Shown: positions 1 to 8,951, counted from the stretch's first letter. The stretch: DNA of 64,000 bases from CALJFL01 sp036961205 (GCA_036961205.1 JBALVI010000002.1:124001-188000); one strand, 5' to 3'. Notes: generated by a model not told the origin, from the sequence alone. Numbers and translations: made by a program.

Positions 1-956
1 CTGGCATAATTTTGCCAGGAACTGGCTACCACCTGCTCCGGGCTCAAGGTTTTCATATAGCTGCCCAGCGCAAACTCTCGTAACCCTGGAGACCACTCTA
101 GCCAGTCACGCACCAATTCCAGCTGTTCCACTGAATCATTACCATCCAGTCGCTCGGTGCTGGCCACGGGTTCGTCGGTAATATCGTGGACATCGGTAAA
201 GCCCATCCCAGAGAATGGAATATAATAAAACTCGAAGTTGCGATGGTTCTTCGCCAGCTCCGGCGCAATTTCCAAAATCTCCTCAAAACTGCGCCAGACT
301 GTCTGACGCTTCAAACGATAGGGCGCGACGTTCTGTAATGTCACCTGGGTGACCACGCCCAGCGCACCCAGAGAAACTTTGGCAGCCTCGAACAGCTGCG
401 GATTTTGATCCGCGCTACAGTCAATCAGATCACCCCGAGCGTCAGCTATTTGCAACCCGGTTACAAACGTAGACATGCAGCCAATGCCGGCGCCGGTGCC
501 ATGTGTTGCCGTCGCCAGACAACCGGCCAGCGCCTGCTCGTCTATGTCTGGCATGTTAATCAATGCCTGACCCAAATCATCCAGCGGTTGACCAATATCA
601 CCCAGGCGGGTACCCGCTCCAATGGTGGCTTGCAGCGTCGCAGAATCGTGGTCCAGCACCCCGCCCAGCCGGGACAGGGAAACAATAGTGCCATCTGTAG
701 GCACCAATGGTGAGAAGGAATGTCCCGCGCCCACCGGTCTCACTGTCGAACTACTCTGTCGCAGCAACTGCTGTAGTTCCGGGACGCTACCAGGGGCAAC
801 TCTCGCCTCGGGCAGACACTGCTGGGAGCCGGACCAATTGCGCCATGGCAACCTGCGTTTGGCTTCCGCCGCACTCGCTATGATGGAACCAGGTAGTGCG
901 ACGGCCCCGGCTATAGCGGCGGCCAACGCTGAAACCATTTGTCGTCGTTTTAACAT
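1..956 (-). CDS. FAD-linked sugar-lactone oxidase (ALO family), cut by the window's left edge
   Basis: The frame is open from the ATG at 956 to the window edge, so the C-terminus is missing (318 codons seen). The first ~31 residues look like a Tat-type signal (KRRQ, then an Ala-rich stretch), which suggests export of the folded flavoprotein. The FAD-binding domain has GAGHSFSP around residue 76; its His79 sits where aldonolactone oxidases attach FAD covalently. ATATHGTG lies at 148-155. Family knowledge: these enzymes oxidise aldono-1,4-lactones or related sugar alcohols. The start codon is 3 bp after the stop of the cytochrome c lipoprotein gene, so the two are probably co-transcribed and may exchange electrons. 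The substrate cannot be told from sequence. Confidence 0.85.
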   Translation of the reverse strand, partial: MLKRRQMVSALAAAIAGAVALPGSIIASAAEAKRRLPWRNWSGSQQCLPEARVAPGSVPELQQLLRQSSSTVRPVGAGHSFSPLVPTDGTIVSLSRLGGVLDHDSATLQATIGAGTRLGDIGQPLDDLGQALINMPDIDEQALAGCLATATHGTGAGIGCMSTFVTGLQIADARGDLIDCSADQNPQLFEAAKVSLGALGVVTQVTLQNVAPYRLKRQTVWRSFEEILEIAPELAKNHRNFEFYYIPFSGMGFTDVHDITDEPVASTERLDGNDSVEQLELVRDWLEWSPGLREFALGSYMKTLSPEQVVASSWQNYA

Positions 957-959
957 CCT

Positions 960-1343
960 CTACTCACCCGCACCGTCGGCTGACGCCATAAACGTAATCA
1001 GTGCTTCGAATTGCTCAGCGTCACAGGCCATGCAAAGTCCGAACGGCGGCATTCCGCCAATCCCACTAACCACATTATCAACCAGCACATCCAACCCCTT
1101 TTCCATCAGTGGCGCCCAGCCGGCATGATCACCAGTGAGTGGCGCACCGGTGGCTGCAATGGTATGACAGTTGCGACAACTGCGTTTGTAGACCGTCGCT
1201 AGAGCCTGATCTTCAGGCATCAGTAACCTGCTGGCAGACTCCTTCGCGGCGTCAGCGGAGCTCAGACCGGGGTTACCACAGCCCACTAGCAGCAAGCCCG
1301 TAAGCAGCAAGATCGACAGTGCACGGAAAGATCTCATGTCCAA
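960..1343 (-). CDS. Lipoprotein cytochrome c (c5-like, monohaem)
   Basis: A 127-residue protein with a lipobox (LLVGC, Cys22), so probably anchored to a membrane facing the periplasm. The haem site CRNCH is at 56-60, a likely axial Met is in GGMPP near 98, and CMAC at 104-107 resembles the disulfide pair of the cytochrome c5 family. It is the upstream gene of a two-gene unit with the FAD lactone oxidase, 3 bp apart. The natural inference is that it accepts electrons from that flavoenzyme and passes them to the respiratory chain. An alternative ATG two codons downstream is possible. Confidence 0.85.
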   Translation of the reverse strand: MDMRSFRALSILLLTGLLLVGCGNPGLSSADAAKESASRLLMPEDQALATVYKRSCRNCHTIAATGAPLTGDHAGWAPLMEKGLDVLVDNVVSGIGGMPPFGLCMACDAEQFEALITFMASADGAGE

Positions 1344-1395
1344 CCCCTTTATGTTAGTTATAACTAGTATATTGCAATTCCGTGCTAATTAAAAC

Positions 1396-1902
1396 TCAAG
1401 CACTTGCCGCCTGTTCTTGCCAGTAACTATCGACCATGGCCCCCACGGTGTTAGGCACAACCAAATGGGCGGCATACCAGGTGTGCAAGCAGCGGATGCG
1501 ACTAAAATCGGCAATCCCACCTATACCCCTCTCACCCAGCACCGACTGAAACCCAAGATCGGCAATACGCTGTCGCTCATTCACATCAATATGCGAATCG
1601 CGCCTGGTGATATAGCTGAGGTGATCGGCTCGCATAGCCGCCTGCACATCTTCACTATCATCGATGTCACGCTGCAGCCGCTTGATCAGGCCACCGGCTT
1701 CCAACTGGTCGAGTCTATAATTGAGCTCGGGATCGACCAACCAATACAGCGTAGGAAACGGCTTGTCGTCCACCAGTGACGCAACCCTGATAACTTGTGG
1801 CGCGCCTTTTTCGTTGATCACACTGATCTCACGCAACCCTCGGGGCTCGCGGCCAAGTAGTACTGCAACCTGTTCCCGCATGGCCGTACTTATTTTCACC
1901 AC
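1396..1902 (-). CDS. DUF501 domain protein
   Basis: A 168-residue cytoplasmic protein matching DUF501: PFPTLYWLV near residue 49, a predicted helical middle, then GERGIGGI and RIRCLHTWYAAHL, the usual conserved C-terminal blocks. Length is normal. No catalytic function is established for the family. It is transcribed alone, towards the cytochrome gene, and lies back to back with the B12 operon, so the 1903-2041 interval holds both promoters. Confidence 0.85.
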   Translation of the reverse strand: MVKISTAMREQVAVLLGREPRGLREISVINEKGAPQVIRVASLVDDKPFPTLYWLVDPELNYRLDQLEAGGLIKRLQRDIDDSEDVQAAMRADHLSYITRRDSHIDVNERQRIADLGFQSVLGERGIGGIADFSRIRCLHTWYAAHLVVPNTVGAMVDSYWQEQAASA

Positions 1903-1979
1903 AGTCTGCCCTACTGATATGCTGTTATTGAGGCCAGAATAGTACCCGCCCTAAAACAGGAAAACCATGAGCAGCCCAA

Positions 1980-2008
1980 TTGACAAACCCCCGCCCACGC
2001 ACTAGAGT
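1980..2008 (+). promoter_or_regulatory. Likely sigma70 promoter of the B12 operon
   Basis: TTGACA at 1980-1985 is a perfect -35 element. Seventeen bases later TAGAGT at 2003-2008 matches four of six -10 positions. Transcription would begin near 2015, about 27 bases before the riboswitch aptamer. Called from sequence alone. Confidence 0.5.
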
Positions 2009-2041
2009 CCCGCCCGTATCAGGTGCCTACCGCAACAGTTT

Positions 2042-2265
2042 CATCGTTGCTGGGTAGGTTAAATGGGAAGTGTGGATCCTTTAAGAAGCCACCGCTGCCC
2101 CCGCAACGGTAGACAGCACACAGCTGTTAGCCCGACACCTGCCTGAATACAAGCAACGATGGAGCGGAGGGCTTCATTTAAGGTTGCCCGGTGCTCTATG
2201 TTGCCGCGTTCCCTGGATCCCCTCCCTCAATCGCCACCCAAATTTTTGGCAATTGAGGATGAATC
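2042..2265 (+). promoter_or_regulatory. Cobalamin riboswitch with expression platform
   Basis: The aptamer is closed by a perfect 9-bp P1 helix (CATCGTTGC at 2042-2050 with GCAACGATG at 2153-2161). Inside lie the AATGGGAA motif near 2062, the CCCCCGCAACGGTA segment near 2097-2112, and the B12 box AGCCCGACACCTGCC at 2129-2143. In the expression platform CCTCAATCGCC (2225-2235) pairs with GGCAATTGAGG (2248-2258) apart from one C-A mismatch, around a 12-base loop. The right arm contains the GAGG ribosome binding site of btuB, whose ATG is at 2266. This implies translational repression when adenosylcobalamin is bound. No U-tract follows the hairpin, which argues against a terminator design. Confidence 0.92.
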
Positions 2266-4119
2266 ATGAAGAACACCTTATCTCTGGGATTACTGGCAGT
2301 CGCCTGTGCACCCACTCTACATGCGGAACCGCCTAGTAAACTGGAAGAGCTGGTCATAACCTCCTCTCGGGTTGAAATGCCACTTCGGCATATCGGTACC
2401 TCGGTTTCGGTCATCACTATCGATGACATCGAAGCCTACGGATACAACTCGATGTACGATATCTTGCGAACCAGCCCTGGCGTTGCAGTTACCTCCAATG
2501 GCGGAACTGGCAGCGCCACAACCTTAAGAATACGCGGTGAAGAAGGCTATCGTACTCGAGTGTATGTCGATGGGATTAATATCTCAGACGCTTCAGGCCT
2601 TCAATTCAGCCCCAATATCGAGCATTTGTTGAGTGGTGGTGTAGAGCGCGTTGAAATTCTTCGAGGCCCACAGGGATTAATGTACGGGGCCGATGCAGGC
2701 GGTATTGTCGACATTCGCAGCCGCACCTTCGACGAGGGATTCGGCGGAGATGTTAGCGCCGAAGGCGGCCGCTACGGTACCACTCAATATGGCGCCAATG
2801 TGGGCGGCGGGAACAGTACAGCAGACATCAGTCTCTCAGCGTTTCAATTCGAAACGGATGGTTTTAACACTAAAACCACAGATACCGACCTGCGCGATGA
2901 TGACGGATACGAGAACACTTCGTTTCATGGCAAGGTGGGCTGGAACGCGACTGAAGACTTACGTATTGAGCTTATTGGCAGGGATGTGAGCAGTGAGAAT
3001 GATTACGATAGCTGTTCGGCGGCTGTAACATTTGCGCCTAGCGACGATTGTACCAATGACTATGACCAACAAGCCTGGCGGGCCAGTGTCGATTATCAGG
3101 GGACCCGATTTGGTCACCAGATCAGCTATTCAGGCAATGACACCGACCGACAATTTTACACCGAAGGTGTACCCACTTTCGGCGGTGAGGGTGAACTGGA
3201 GACGTGGAGTTATCTAGGCAACTTCGATGGTGGCGATTCACTGAAGTTCGTCTATGGTACCGATTTGCAAACAGAGTCATTTGATGACGGAAGCGTTAAT
3301 CGCGAACGGGACCAGGACGGTTATTTCCTCGAGTATCAGGGCGGTTTTGGCGACAGTCTCTATTTGACAGCCGGTGCACGCTATGACGATAACGAGGACT
3401 TCGGAAACCACACCACCTATCGAGTCAGCGCAGCTTACATCCTCGCCATGGCCGGCGGCGAATTGAAGTTCAAAAGTACTTATGGCACTGGCTTCAGAGC
3501 TCCCAGCCTGTCTGAAATATCGTATAACACGGGGCCATTTTCCTATCCTCCCGCATCCGATGTCAGCCTTCAGCAGGAAGAAAGCGATGGCTACGACCTG
3601 GGCGTCGCGTGGTACTCAAGTAATGGGCTCTATTTAGAGGCAAACTACTTCGACCAGACTATTTCCGACGAGATATTTTTCGACCTAGACGCGTTTTCCG
3701 GCTATTTGCAGGCAAGTGGCGACAACGATTCCAGGGGCGTAGAGCTCATCGCTGAATGGCCACTGTCCGAGGTACTTTCGCTGACAGGTAATTACACCTA
3801 CAACGATACGGATACGGCAGACGGCGCTCAGCGTATTCGCCGTCCGGAACACATAGCGAACTTCGGTATCAGCTGGCGGCCAATGAACGAGCGACTGACA
3901 CTGAACCTATTCGCTAGAGGCTCATGGGATTCAATTGACATCGACGGCTCATCGCTGGATGACTACGAGGTGGTTGATATAAGCGCCAGCTATGCAGTTC
4001 TACCCAGCCTGGAAGTTTATGCGCGAATGGAAAACTTGTTTGATGAAGATTATCAAGAAGTACCCGATTACAATACTGCGGGCGCGGCTGCTTATGCCGG
4101 GCTGCGTTATTCTTTCTAG
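2266..4119 (+). CDS. btuB: TonB-dependent vitamin B12 outer-membrane receptor
   Basis: A 617-residue outer-membrane transporter. A 20-residue signal peptide ends at LHA, the TonB box EELVITSSR follows at 27-35, then the plug domain (VEILRGPQGLMYGADAGG near 127), a beta-barrel, and a C-terminus closing on aromatic Phe (AGLRYSF). Length matches BtuB. It is the first gene after the cobalamin riboswitch and starts an operon of adenosylation, amidation and ABC import genes, so cobalamin or another corrinoid is the expected substrate. The ribosome binding site GAGG lies inside the leader hairpin. Confidence 0.93.
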   Translation: MKNTLSLGLLAVACAPTLHAEPPSKLEELVITSSRVEMPLRHIGTSVSVITIDDIEAYGYNSMYDILRTSPGVAVTSNGGTGSATTLRIRGEEGYRTRVYVDGINISDASGLQFSPNIEHLLSGGVERVEILRGPQGLMYGADAGGIVDIRSRTFDEGFGGDVSAEGGRYGTTQYGANVGGGNSTADISLSAFQFETDGFNTKTTDTDLRDDDGYENTSFHGKVGWNATEDLRIELIGRDVSSENDYDSCSAAVTFAPSDDCTNDYDQQAWRASVDYQGTRFGHQISYSGNDTDRQFYTEGVPTFGGEGELETWSYLGNFDGGDSLKFVYGTDLQTESFDDGSVNRERDQDGYFLEYQGGFGDSLYLTAGARYDDNEDFGNHTTYRVSAAYILAMAGGELKFKSTYGTGFRAPSLSEISYNTGPFSYPPASDVSLQQEESDGYDLGVAWYSSNGLYLEANYFDQTISDEIFFDLDAFSGYLQASGDNDSRGVELIAEWPLSEVLSLTGNYTYNDTDTADGAQRIRRPEHIANFGISWRPMNERLTLNLFARGSWDSIDIDGSSLDDYEVVDISASYAVLPSLEVYARMENLFDEDYQEVPDYNTAGAAAYAGLRYSF

Positions 4120-4128
4120 GAGCTAACA

Positions 4129-4743
4129 ATGAGTGAAGCCAGCGAAAAGAAAAATGCCAAGCACAAAGCCGCAATGGAAAAGCAAAAAGCCAATGTGGAT
4201 GCCAATATAGAAGCCGCGGATCTGGAACGCGGCGTCTCGGTGCTGATCACCGGTAATGGCAAAGGCAAATCCAGCTCAGCCTTTGGCATGGTGATGCGCG
4301 CACTGGGTTACGACATGAAAGTGGGTGTCATCCAGTTCATCAAGGGCCAGCAACTTTCGGGAGAAGAAATTTATATCCGCGACAAGTGCCCGCAGGTCGA
4401 CTTTCACCAGATGGGTACCGGCTTCACCTGGGACACTCAGGATCGTAGTGGCGATATCGCCGCAGCTATAAGGACCTGGGATCTAGCAAAACCAATGTTG
4501 GCAGACCCCAGCTACGATCTGGTGGTGCTCGATGAAATGACCTACATGATCGCCTACGACTACCTGTCGGAAGCTGAGATTATAGAGGCAATCGCCAACC
4601 GACCCAGGGAACAGAGTGTAGTGGTAACCGGCCGCGGTGGCGGTTCAGCACTGCAGGGAGTGATGGATACCGTGTCTGAGGTTAAAGAGATTAAGCACGC
4701 TTTCAAAGAAGGCATAAAAGCGCGCAAGGGCGTTGATTACTGA
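4129..4743 (+). CDS. cobO: Cob(I)yrinic acid a,c-diamide adenosyltransferase (CobA/CobO/BtuR type)
   Basis: A 204-residue cytoplasmic enzyme that transfers the 5'-deoxyadenosyl group of ATP to the reduced corrinoid cobalt. The P-loop GNGKGKSSSAFG is near residue 42; VGVIQFIKG, the LVVLDEMTYM Walker B region and VVTGRGG follow, all typical of the BtuR family. The lysine-rich N-terminal 30 residues are usual for this type. AGGAG lies 6 bases before the ATG. It starts 9 bp after btuB and ends 2 bp before cobQ, within the riboswitch-controlled operon. Confidence 0.95.
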   Translation: MSEASEKKNAKHKAAMEKQKANVDANIEAADLERGVSVLITGNGKGKSSSAFGMVMRALGYDMKVGVIQFIKGQQLSGEEIYIRDKCPQVDFHQMGTGFTWDTQDRSGDIAAAIRTWDLAKPMLADPSYDLVVLDEMTYMIAYDYLSEAEIIEAIANRPREQSVVVTGRGGGSALQGVMDTVSEVKEIKHAFKEGIKARKGVDY

Positions 4744-4745
4744 CA

Positions 4746-6215
4746 ATGACCGTCGCTCTGATGGTACAGGGCACAACTTCGGATGCCGGCAAGAGTGTGC
4801 TGGTGGCCGGACTGTGCCGGGTACTTGCTAGACGCGGCGTGAAGGTGGCGCCATTTAAACCTCAGAACATGTCTCTTAATAGTGCCGTCACCGAAGACGG
4901 CGGTGAAATAGGTAGAGCCCAGGCATTACAGGCGCAGGCAGCCGGGGTTGCGGCACACACCGATATGAACCCGGTTTTGCTGAAGCCCTCAACCGATATA
5001 GCAGCCCAGGTGGTCATTCACGGCAAGGCAACACAACAGCTGGATGCACAGGATTATCACCAGTACAAAACAATAGCCATGGATGCTGTCATGGCATCCT
5101 GGGGGCGACTGCTGGAACAGTACGACGCTCTGATGGTAGAAGGAGCCGGCAGTCCAGCGGAGATCAATCTACGCGATCGAGACATCGCCAACATGGGCTT
5201 CGCCGAGCGCGCTGACGTGCCCGTCATTCTAATCGCAGACATTGATCGAGGTGGTGTTTTTGCTCACCTGACAGGAACCCTGGAGTTACTCTCGAGCACT
5301 GAGCAACAGCGGATAAAAGGTTTCGTTATTAATCGATTTCGGGGCGATATAGCCCTGCTTCAGTCAGGTTTGGACTGGCTGGAACAGCGAACCGGAAAAC
5401 CCGTTCTGGGTGTCATTCCCTATTTGCATAATCTTATGCTGGATGCTGAAGATGCGATTAGCGAGCAGGTGGTAAAAACAAAAACCGATCTTACCGACGA
5501 TAACTTTCGAATTGTTGTCCCGGTTTTCTCCCGAATATCCAACCATACGGATTTTGAGGCGCTGCACCTGCAGCCCGGCGTAGACCTTATTTTTGTAGGC
5601 CCAAACGAGATCCCTCCCCCCGCCGACCTGATTATTTTACCGGGCACCAAAAATGTACGAGCGGACCTCGAGTGGCTGCACGACAACGCCTGGGAAGATT
5701 ACATCCTGCGCCACCTTCGCTATGGTGGAAAAATTCTGGGGGTCTGTGGTGGTTACCAGATACTGGGCCGGGAAATTAGCGACCCCATAGGTATTGAAGG
5801 CCCTGCAGGAGAATCGCAGGGGTTGAACCTATTGCCGATAGACACCGTACTCGCACCAGAAAAGGTCCTGAGCCAAACAAGTGGTACCTTGCGCAACGAC
5901 GGCAGCGCAATAAGCGGTTACGAAATACACTGCGGCGTTAGTAGCTGTTACCAAGCGATGGACGCCTTTCTGGAACTCCATGACCTGCGTGCGGAGGGCG
6001 CCATTTCCGCGGACGGCCAGGTAGCGGGCACCTATCTTCACGGCCTGTTCGACACCGCGACCGGTTGCGCCGCCATTCTGAGCTGGGCTGGTTTCAACTC
6101 GTCGCAGACCATCGACCGTGGTGAGCACCGAGAGCAGGAATTGGATCGACTGGCAGATTGCCTCGAGCAAAATCTCGATTTGAACTCGCTGTTCCCCCAA
6201 TGGTTTTCCGCATGA
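4746..6215 (+). CDS. cobQ: Cobyric acid synthase (glutamine-hydrolysing)
   Basis: A 489-residue enzyme that amidates four side chains of adenosylcobyrinic acid a,c-diamide. The N-terminal synthetase domain opens with QGTTSDAGKSVL and KPQNMSLNSAVT. The C-terminal class I glutamine amidotransferase domain has GVCGGYQILG (Cys nucleophile) and the GTYLHGLFD His. Full length. The stop overlaps the btuC start (ATGA), which indicates translational coupling. Its presence in a transport operon without other ring-assembly genes suggests it finishes a partly built or salvaged corrinoid, unless the rest of the pathway lies elsewhere. Confidence 0.95.
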   Translation: MTVALMVQGTTSDAGKSVLVAGLCRVLARRGVKVAPFKPQNMSLNSAVTEDGGEIGRAQALQAQAAGVAAHTDMNPVLLKPSTDIAAQVVIHGKATQQLDAQDYHQYKTIAMDAVMASWGRLLEQYDALMVEGAGSPAEINLRDRDIANMGFAERADVPVILIADIDRGGVFAHLTGTLELLSSTEQQRIKGFVINRFRGDIALLQSGLDWLEQRTGKPVLGVIPYLHNLMLDAEDAISEQVVKTKTDLTDDNFRIVVPVFSRISNHTDFEALHLQPGVDLIFVGPNEIPPPADLIILPGTKNVRADLEWLHDNAWEDYILRHLRYGGKILGVCGGYQILGREISDPIGIEGPAGESQGLNLLPIDTVLAPEKVLSQTSGTLRNDGSAISGYEIHCGVSSCYQAMDAFLELHDLRAEGAISADGQVAGTYLHGLFDTATGCAAILSWAGFNSSQTIDRGEHREQELDRLADCLEQNLDLNSLFPQWFSA

Positions 6216-7252
6216 TATCTGCGGGCAAACGCGTCAGCACCGGTAGCGTATTCCTTGTTCTGAGTATTGGGTTACCGCTGTCGATGTTAATAGCGATCAG
6301 CAGCGGTATAGCTGACATCGATACCATTGGCGCGATTAAGGCGCTAGGCGATTTTATTCTGGGCGATGGTGGCAATCAGGCGTCGGTCATTATCGGCAAG
6401 ATTCGACTGCCGCGCGTCATCCTGGCTGCTGTGGTCGGTGCGGTACTGGCGATGAGCGGTGCTGCCATGCAAGGTCTGTTTCGCAATCCGCTCGCGGACC
6501 CATCGTTAATTGGTGTCACTGCCGGCGCCTCTTTGGGTGCAAGTATTGCCATCGTAGCCTCTGGTTCAACTCTCAGCGGGCTATTGGGTGTATCGCTGGT
6601 ATCACTGGGTGCTTTTGTCGGTGGATTACTGGCAGTTATCGTAGTTTTTCGACTGGCGACTTCCGCCAGCGGCACTTCAGTGGCCACCATGTTGCTCGCC
6701 GGCATCGCCATTACTGCACTGGCCGGCGCGGTCACTAATATGCTGGAATTTTACGCCGACAACGCCATGCTCAGACGGATCAGCTTGTGGCGCATGGGCG
6801 GTCTGGACGGTGCCAACTATCAACGGGTAATGGTGGCGTGCACGATTGGCGGCGTTGTACTGGTTGCGCTGCCACGCTACGCCGCAGCCCTTAACGCCCT
6901 ATTATTAGGTGAGTCAGAGGCTCGCTATCTAGGGATTGATCTCCACCGGGTCAAGAGCGGACTGATTGTTATCGTCGCTGTCGGAGTTGGGACATCGGTC
7001 GCTCTCGCCGGTACCATTGGATTTGTAGGACTGGTAGTACCCCATATTATGCGCATGCTGATTGGACCAGATCATCGCGCCCTGCTGCCCGCTTCTGCCC
7101 TTGCCGGTGCACTATTACTGGTGCTGGCCGATACCGTTGCGCGCGTGGCCTTGGCGCCTACTGAATTGCCTGTTGGGGTAGTCACAGCACTGGTAGGCGT
7201 ACCCTTTTTCATCTCGCTGTTGCGGCAACGCGGCCACTACGGGATGCAATAA
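6212..7252 (+). CDS. btuC: B12 ABC transporter permease (FecCD family)
   Basis: A 346-residue inner-membrane permease with about ten hydrophobic segments. Family signatures include RLPRVILAAVVGAVLAMSGA, GLFRNPLADPSLIGV and GFVGLVVPHIMR. I chose the ATG at 6212 because it overlaps the cobQ stop as ATGA; an in-frame ATG at 6158 would lie inside cobQ and add an uncharacteristic N-terminus. The stop overlaps the btuD start (TAATG). It forms the translocation channel with BtuD and receives corrinoid from BtuF. Confidence 0.93.
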   Translation: MISAGKRVSTGSVFLVLSIGLPLSMLIAISSGIADIDTIGAIKALGDFILGDGGNQASVIIGKIRLPRVILAAVVGAVLAMSGAAMQGLFRNPLADPSLIGVTAGASLGASIAIVASGSTLSGLLGVSLVSLGAFVGGLLAVIVVFRLATSASGTSVATMLLAGIAITALAGAVTNMLEFYADNAMLRRISLWRMGGLDGANYQRVMVACTIGGVVLVALPRYAAALNALLLGESEARYLGIDLHRVKSGLIVIVAVGVGTSVALAGTIGFVGLVVPHIMRMLIGPDHRALLPASALAGALLLVLADTVARVALAPTELPVGVVTALVGVPFFISLLRQRGHYGMQ

Positions 7253-8031
7253 TGAGCGTTATCACCCTCAGTAACGTTTCTGCCGCCCCCTGGGGTCCGG
7301 CCCTGTTACAGGATATTGATTTCTCGTTAGATGCAGGCGAAATTCTGGGCATTATCGGTCCCAATGGCGCGGGCAAGTCCAGTCTCTTACATCTGATGGC
7401 CGGCGGTATAGATCCCACGCACGGAGAGATCACACTGCTGGGCAATCCACTATCATCCTGGCCGGCGGATGAACGAGCGCGAGCTATGGCGATGTTGCCA
7501 CAGCAATCTACCCTGAACTTCCCCTACCGGGTGGATGAGGTCATTCAACTGGGTCGCAATCCCCACGCCAGCGGTGCCAATACTGACAGAAGTATTCTCC
7601 AGGAGTTGATGGAGCTAACCGACACCCTGCAAATGGCCGACCGACTCTACACACAGCTGTCCGGCGGTGAGAAGCAACGGGTTCAGTTGGCCAGAGTGCT
7701 GGCACAGGTTTGGCGAAAAGAGGATGCTCCGGGACGCCTGCTATTGCTTGATGAACCCAGTAATGGACTTGACCTGGCACACCAAAAACTGGTGCTGGGA
7801 CTGATCAGGGATCTCGCCACCACCGGCTGTGCGGTGGCATTGGTTGTACACGACTTTAATTTACTGGCCGACATAGCCGACCGCGTCATCGTGCTGGATC
7901 AGGGCAAACAGGTGCAGTTGGGAGATTCCGAAAAAGTTTTCACCCCCGCGACTTTCGAAAATGTATTTGGTGTCAAAGTGCACATCGGTCGACATCCGGT
8001 TTCCGGTAAACCTTTGGTTGTTCAGCTATGA
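7252..8031 (+). CDS. btuD: B12 ABC transporter ATPase
   Basis: A 259-residue ABC ATPase. Walker A is GPNGAGKSS, the signature is LSGGEKQRVQLARVLAQ, Walker B is LLLLDEPSNGLD and the switch His is in LVVHDFN. It is the FepC/HmuV/BtuD-like subgroup. It overlaps the last base of the btuC stop and its own stop overlaps the btuF start by four bases, so btuC, btuD and btuF are translationally coupled. Confidence 0.93.
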   Translation: MSVITLSNVSAAPWGPALLQDIDFSLDAGEILGIIGPNGAGKSSLLHLMAGGIDPTHGEITLLGNPLSSWPADERARAMAMLPQQSTLNFPYRVDEVIQLGRNPHASGANTDRSILQELMELTDTLQMADRLYTQLSGGEKQRVQLARVLAQVWRKEDAPGRLLLLDEPSNGLDLAHQKLVLGLIRDLATTGCAVALVVHDFNLLADIADRVIVLDQGKQVQLGDSEKVFTPATFENVFGVKVHIGRHPVSGKPLVVQL

Positions 8032-8951
8032 AGCTGTTGACGCTTGGTGGCGAGCGCAAACGATTCACTATTCGAATTCTTCTGTGTCTCGTGCTGTGGC
8101 CCTGTAGTGTTTTAGGCGATATTGAAATCATCGATTTTGCAGGTCGTACCGTCACGCTTGATAAGCCGGCACAGCGTATCATTGCACTTGCTCCACACAT
8201 TGTGGAAAACGCCTTCTCTGCTGGTGCCGGGAGTAAGTTAGTCGGTGTCGTTAGCTATAGCAATTTCCCCGCGGCTGCCAGCACGATTCCCGAGGTGGGA
8301 ACTTACAAAACAGTCAACCTGGAAGCCATTGTGACACTCCAGCCCGACCTGATTTTATTGTGGTCGTCTGGCAACGGCATGAAAACATTAACCGCGCTCG
8401 AGGAGCTTGGCATGCAGGTTTATGTTAGCGAACCTCGCGAACTCGCTGACATTGCCACTACCATCCGCCACATCGCCAAGCTGGCCGGCACCGAACAGCA
8501 AGGCAACCCGGAGGCAGCAGACATTGAACGGCAATTTGACACGCTGAAACAGCGTTATAGCCAGCAATCCCCGGTCTCTGTTTTCTATCAGGTATGGAAC
8601 GAACCGCTGCAGACGCTTAACGGCGATCACCTTATCAGCAAGGTAATTAACTTGTGCGGCGGCGTAAACAGTTTTGCCGACGCTGCGTTTCTTGCGCCCA
8701 GAATAGGTGTTGAAGCCGTACTGACCCGCAATCCCGACGCCATTATCGCCAGCGGTATGGGCACGGCCAGACCCGAATGGCTCGATGAGTGGAAAGCGTA
8801 TCCCTCCTTGCGAGCCATACAAGCCAACACCCTGTTTTTCGTTGCCCCGGACCACATACAGCGGCCAACAGCCCGCATTCTGCTGGGAGCAAGTACCTTA
8901 TGCGAACAGCTTGCTATCGCCCGTAAGCGACTCGCCGGTATTGCCAAGTGA
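8028..8951 (+). CDS. btuF: Periplasmic B12-binding protein with an altered C-terminus
   Basis: A 307-residue class III substrate-binding protein. It has an N-terminal export signal (RILLCLVLWPCSVLG), then RIIALAPHIVENAFSAGAG and the two-lobe helical-backbone architecture. It captures corrinoid in the periplasm for BtuCD. The last codons encode RKRLAGIAK and a stop at 8949-8951. An 89-bp near copy of the 3' end (8848-8936) recurs at 11639-11727, where it would end RKRLAS. The present terminus therefore looks like a replacement made when the 9-11.6 kb block arrived. Only the last few residues change, so function is probably kept. Confidence 0.92.
   Translation: MKLLTLGGERKRFTIRILLCLVLWPCSVLGDIEIIDFAGRTVTLDKPAQRIIALAPHIVENAFSAGAGSKLVGVVSYSNFPAAASTIPEVGTYKTVNLEAIVTLQPDLILLWSSGNGMKTLTALEELGMQVYVSEPRELADIATTIRHIAKLAGTEQQGNPEAADIERQFDTLKQRYSQQSPVSVFYQVWNEPLQTLNGDHLISKVINLCGGVNSFADAAFLAPRIGVEAVLTRNPDAIIASGMGTARPEWLDEWKAYPSLRAIQANTLFFVAPDHIQRPTARILLGASTLCEQLAIARKRLAGIAK
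8848..8936 (+). repeat. 89-bp direct repeat, left copy (inside btuF)
   Basis: Identical to 11639-11727 except at 8891 (a versus c, silent) and 8895 (a versus g, Thr to Ala). It begins at the second base of a Pro codon of btuF and runs to the codon before the altered tail. A shorter motif, TTGCCAAGTGACTA at 8941-8954, follows it; a near copy, TTGCAAGTGACTA at 11624-11636, precedes the right repeat. The arrangement resembles the attL/attR pair left by integration into the 3' end of a gene. Confidence 0.95.

Noticed and set aside
98..286. A 62-residue frame within the lactone oxidase gene
   Set aside because: It lies on the same strand as the lactone oxidase but in another frame and has no features of its own.
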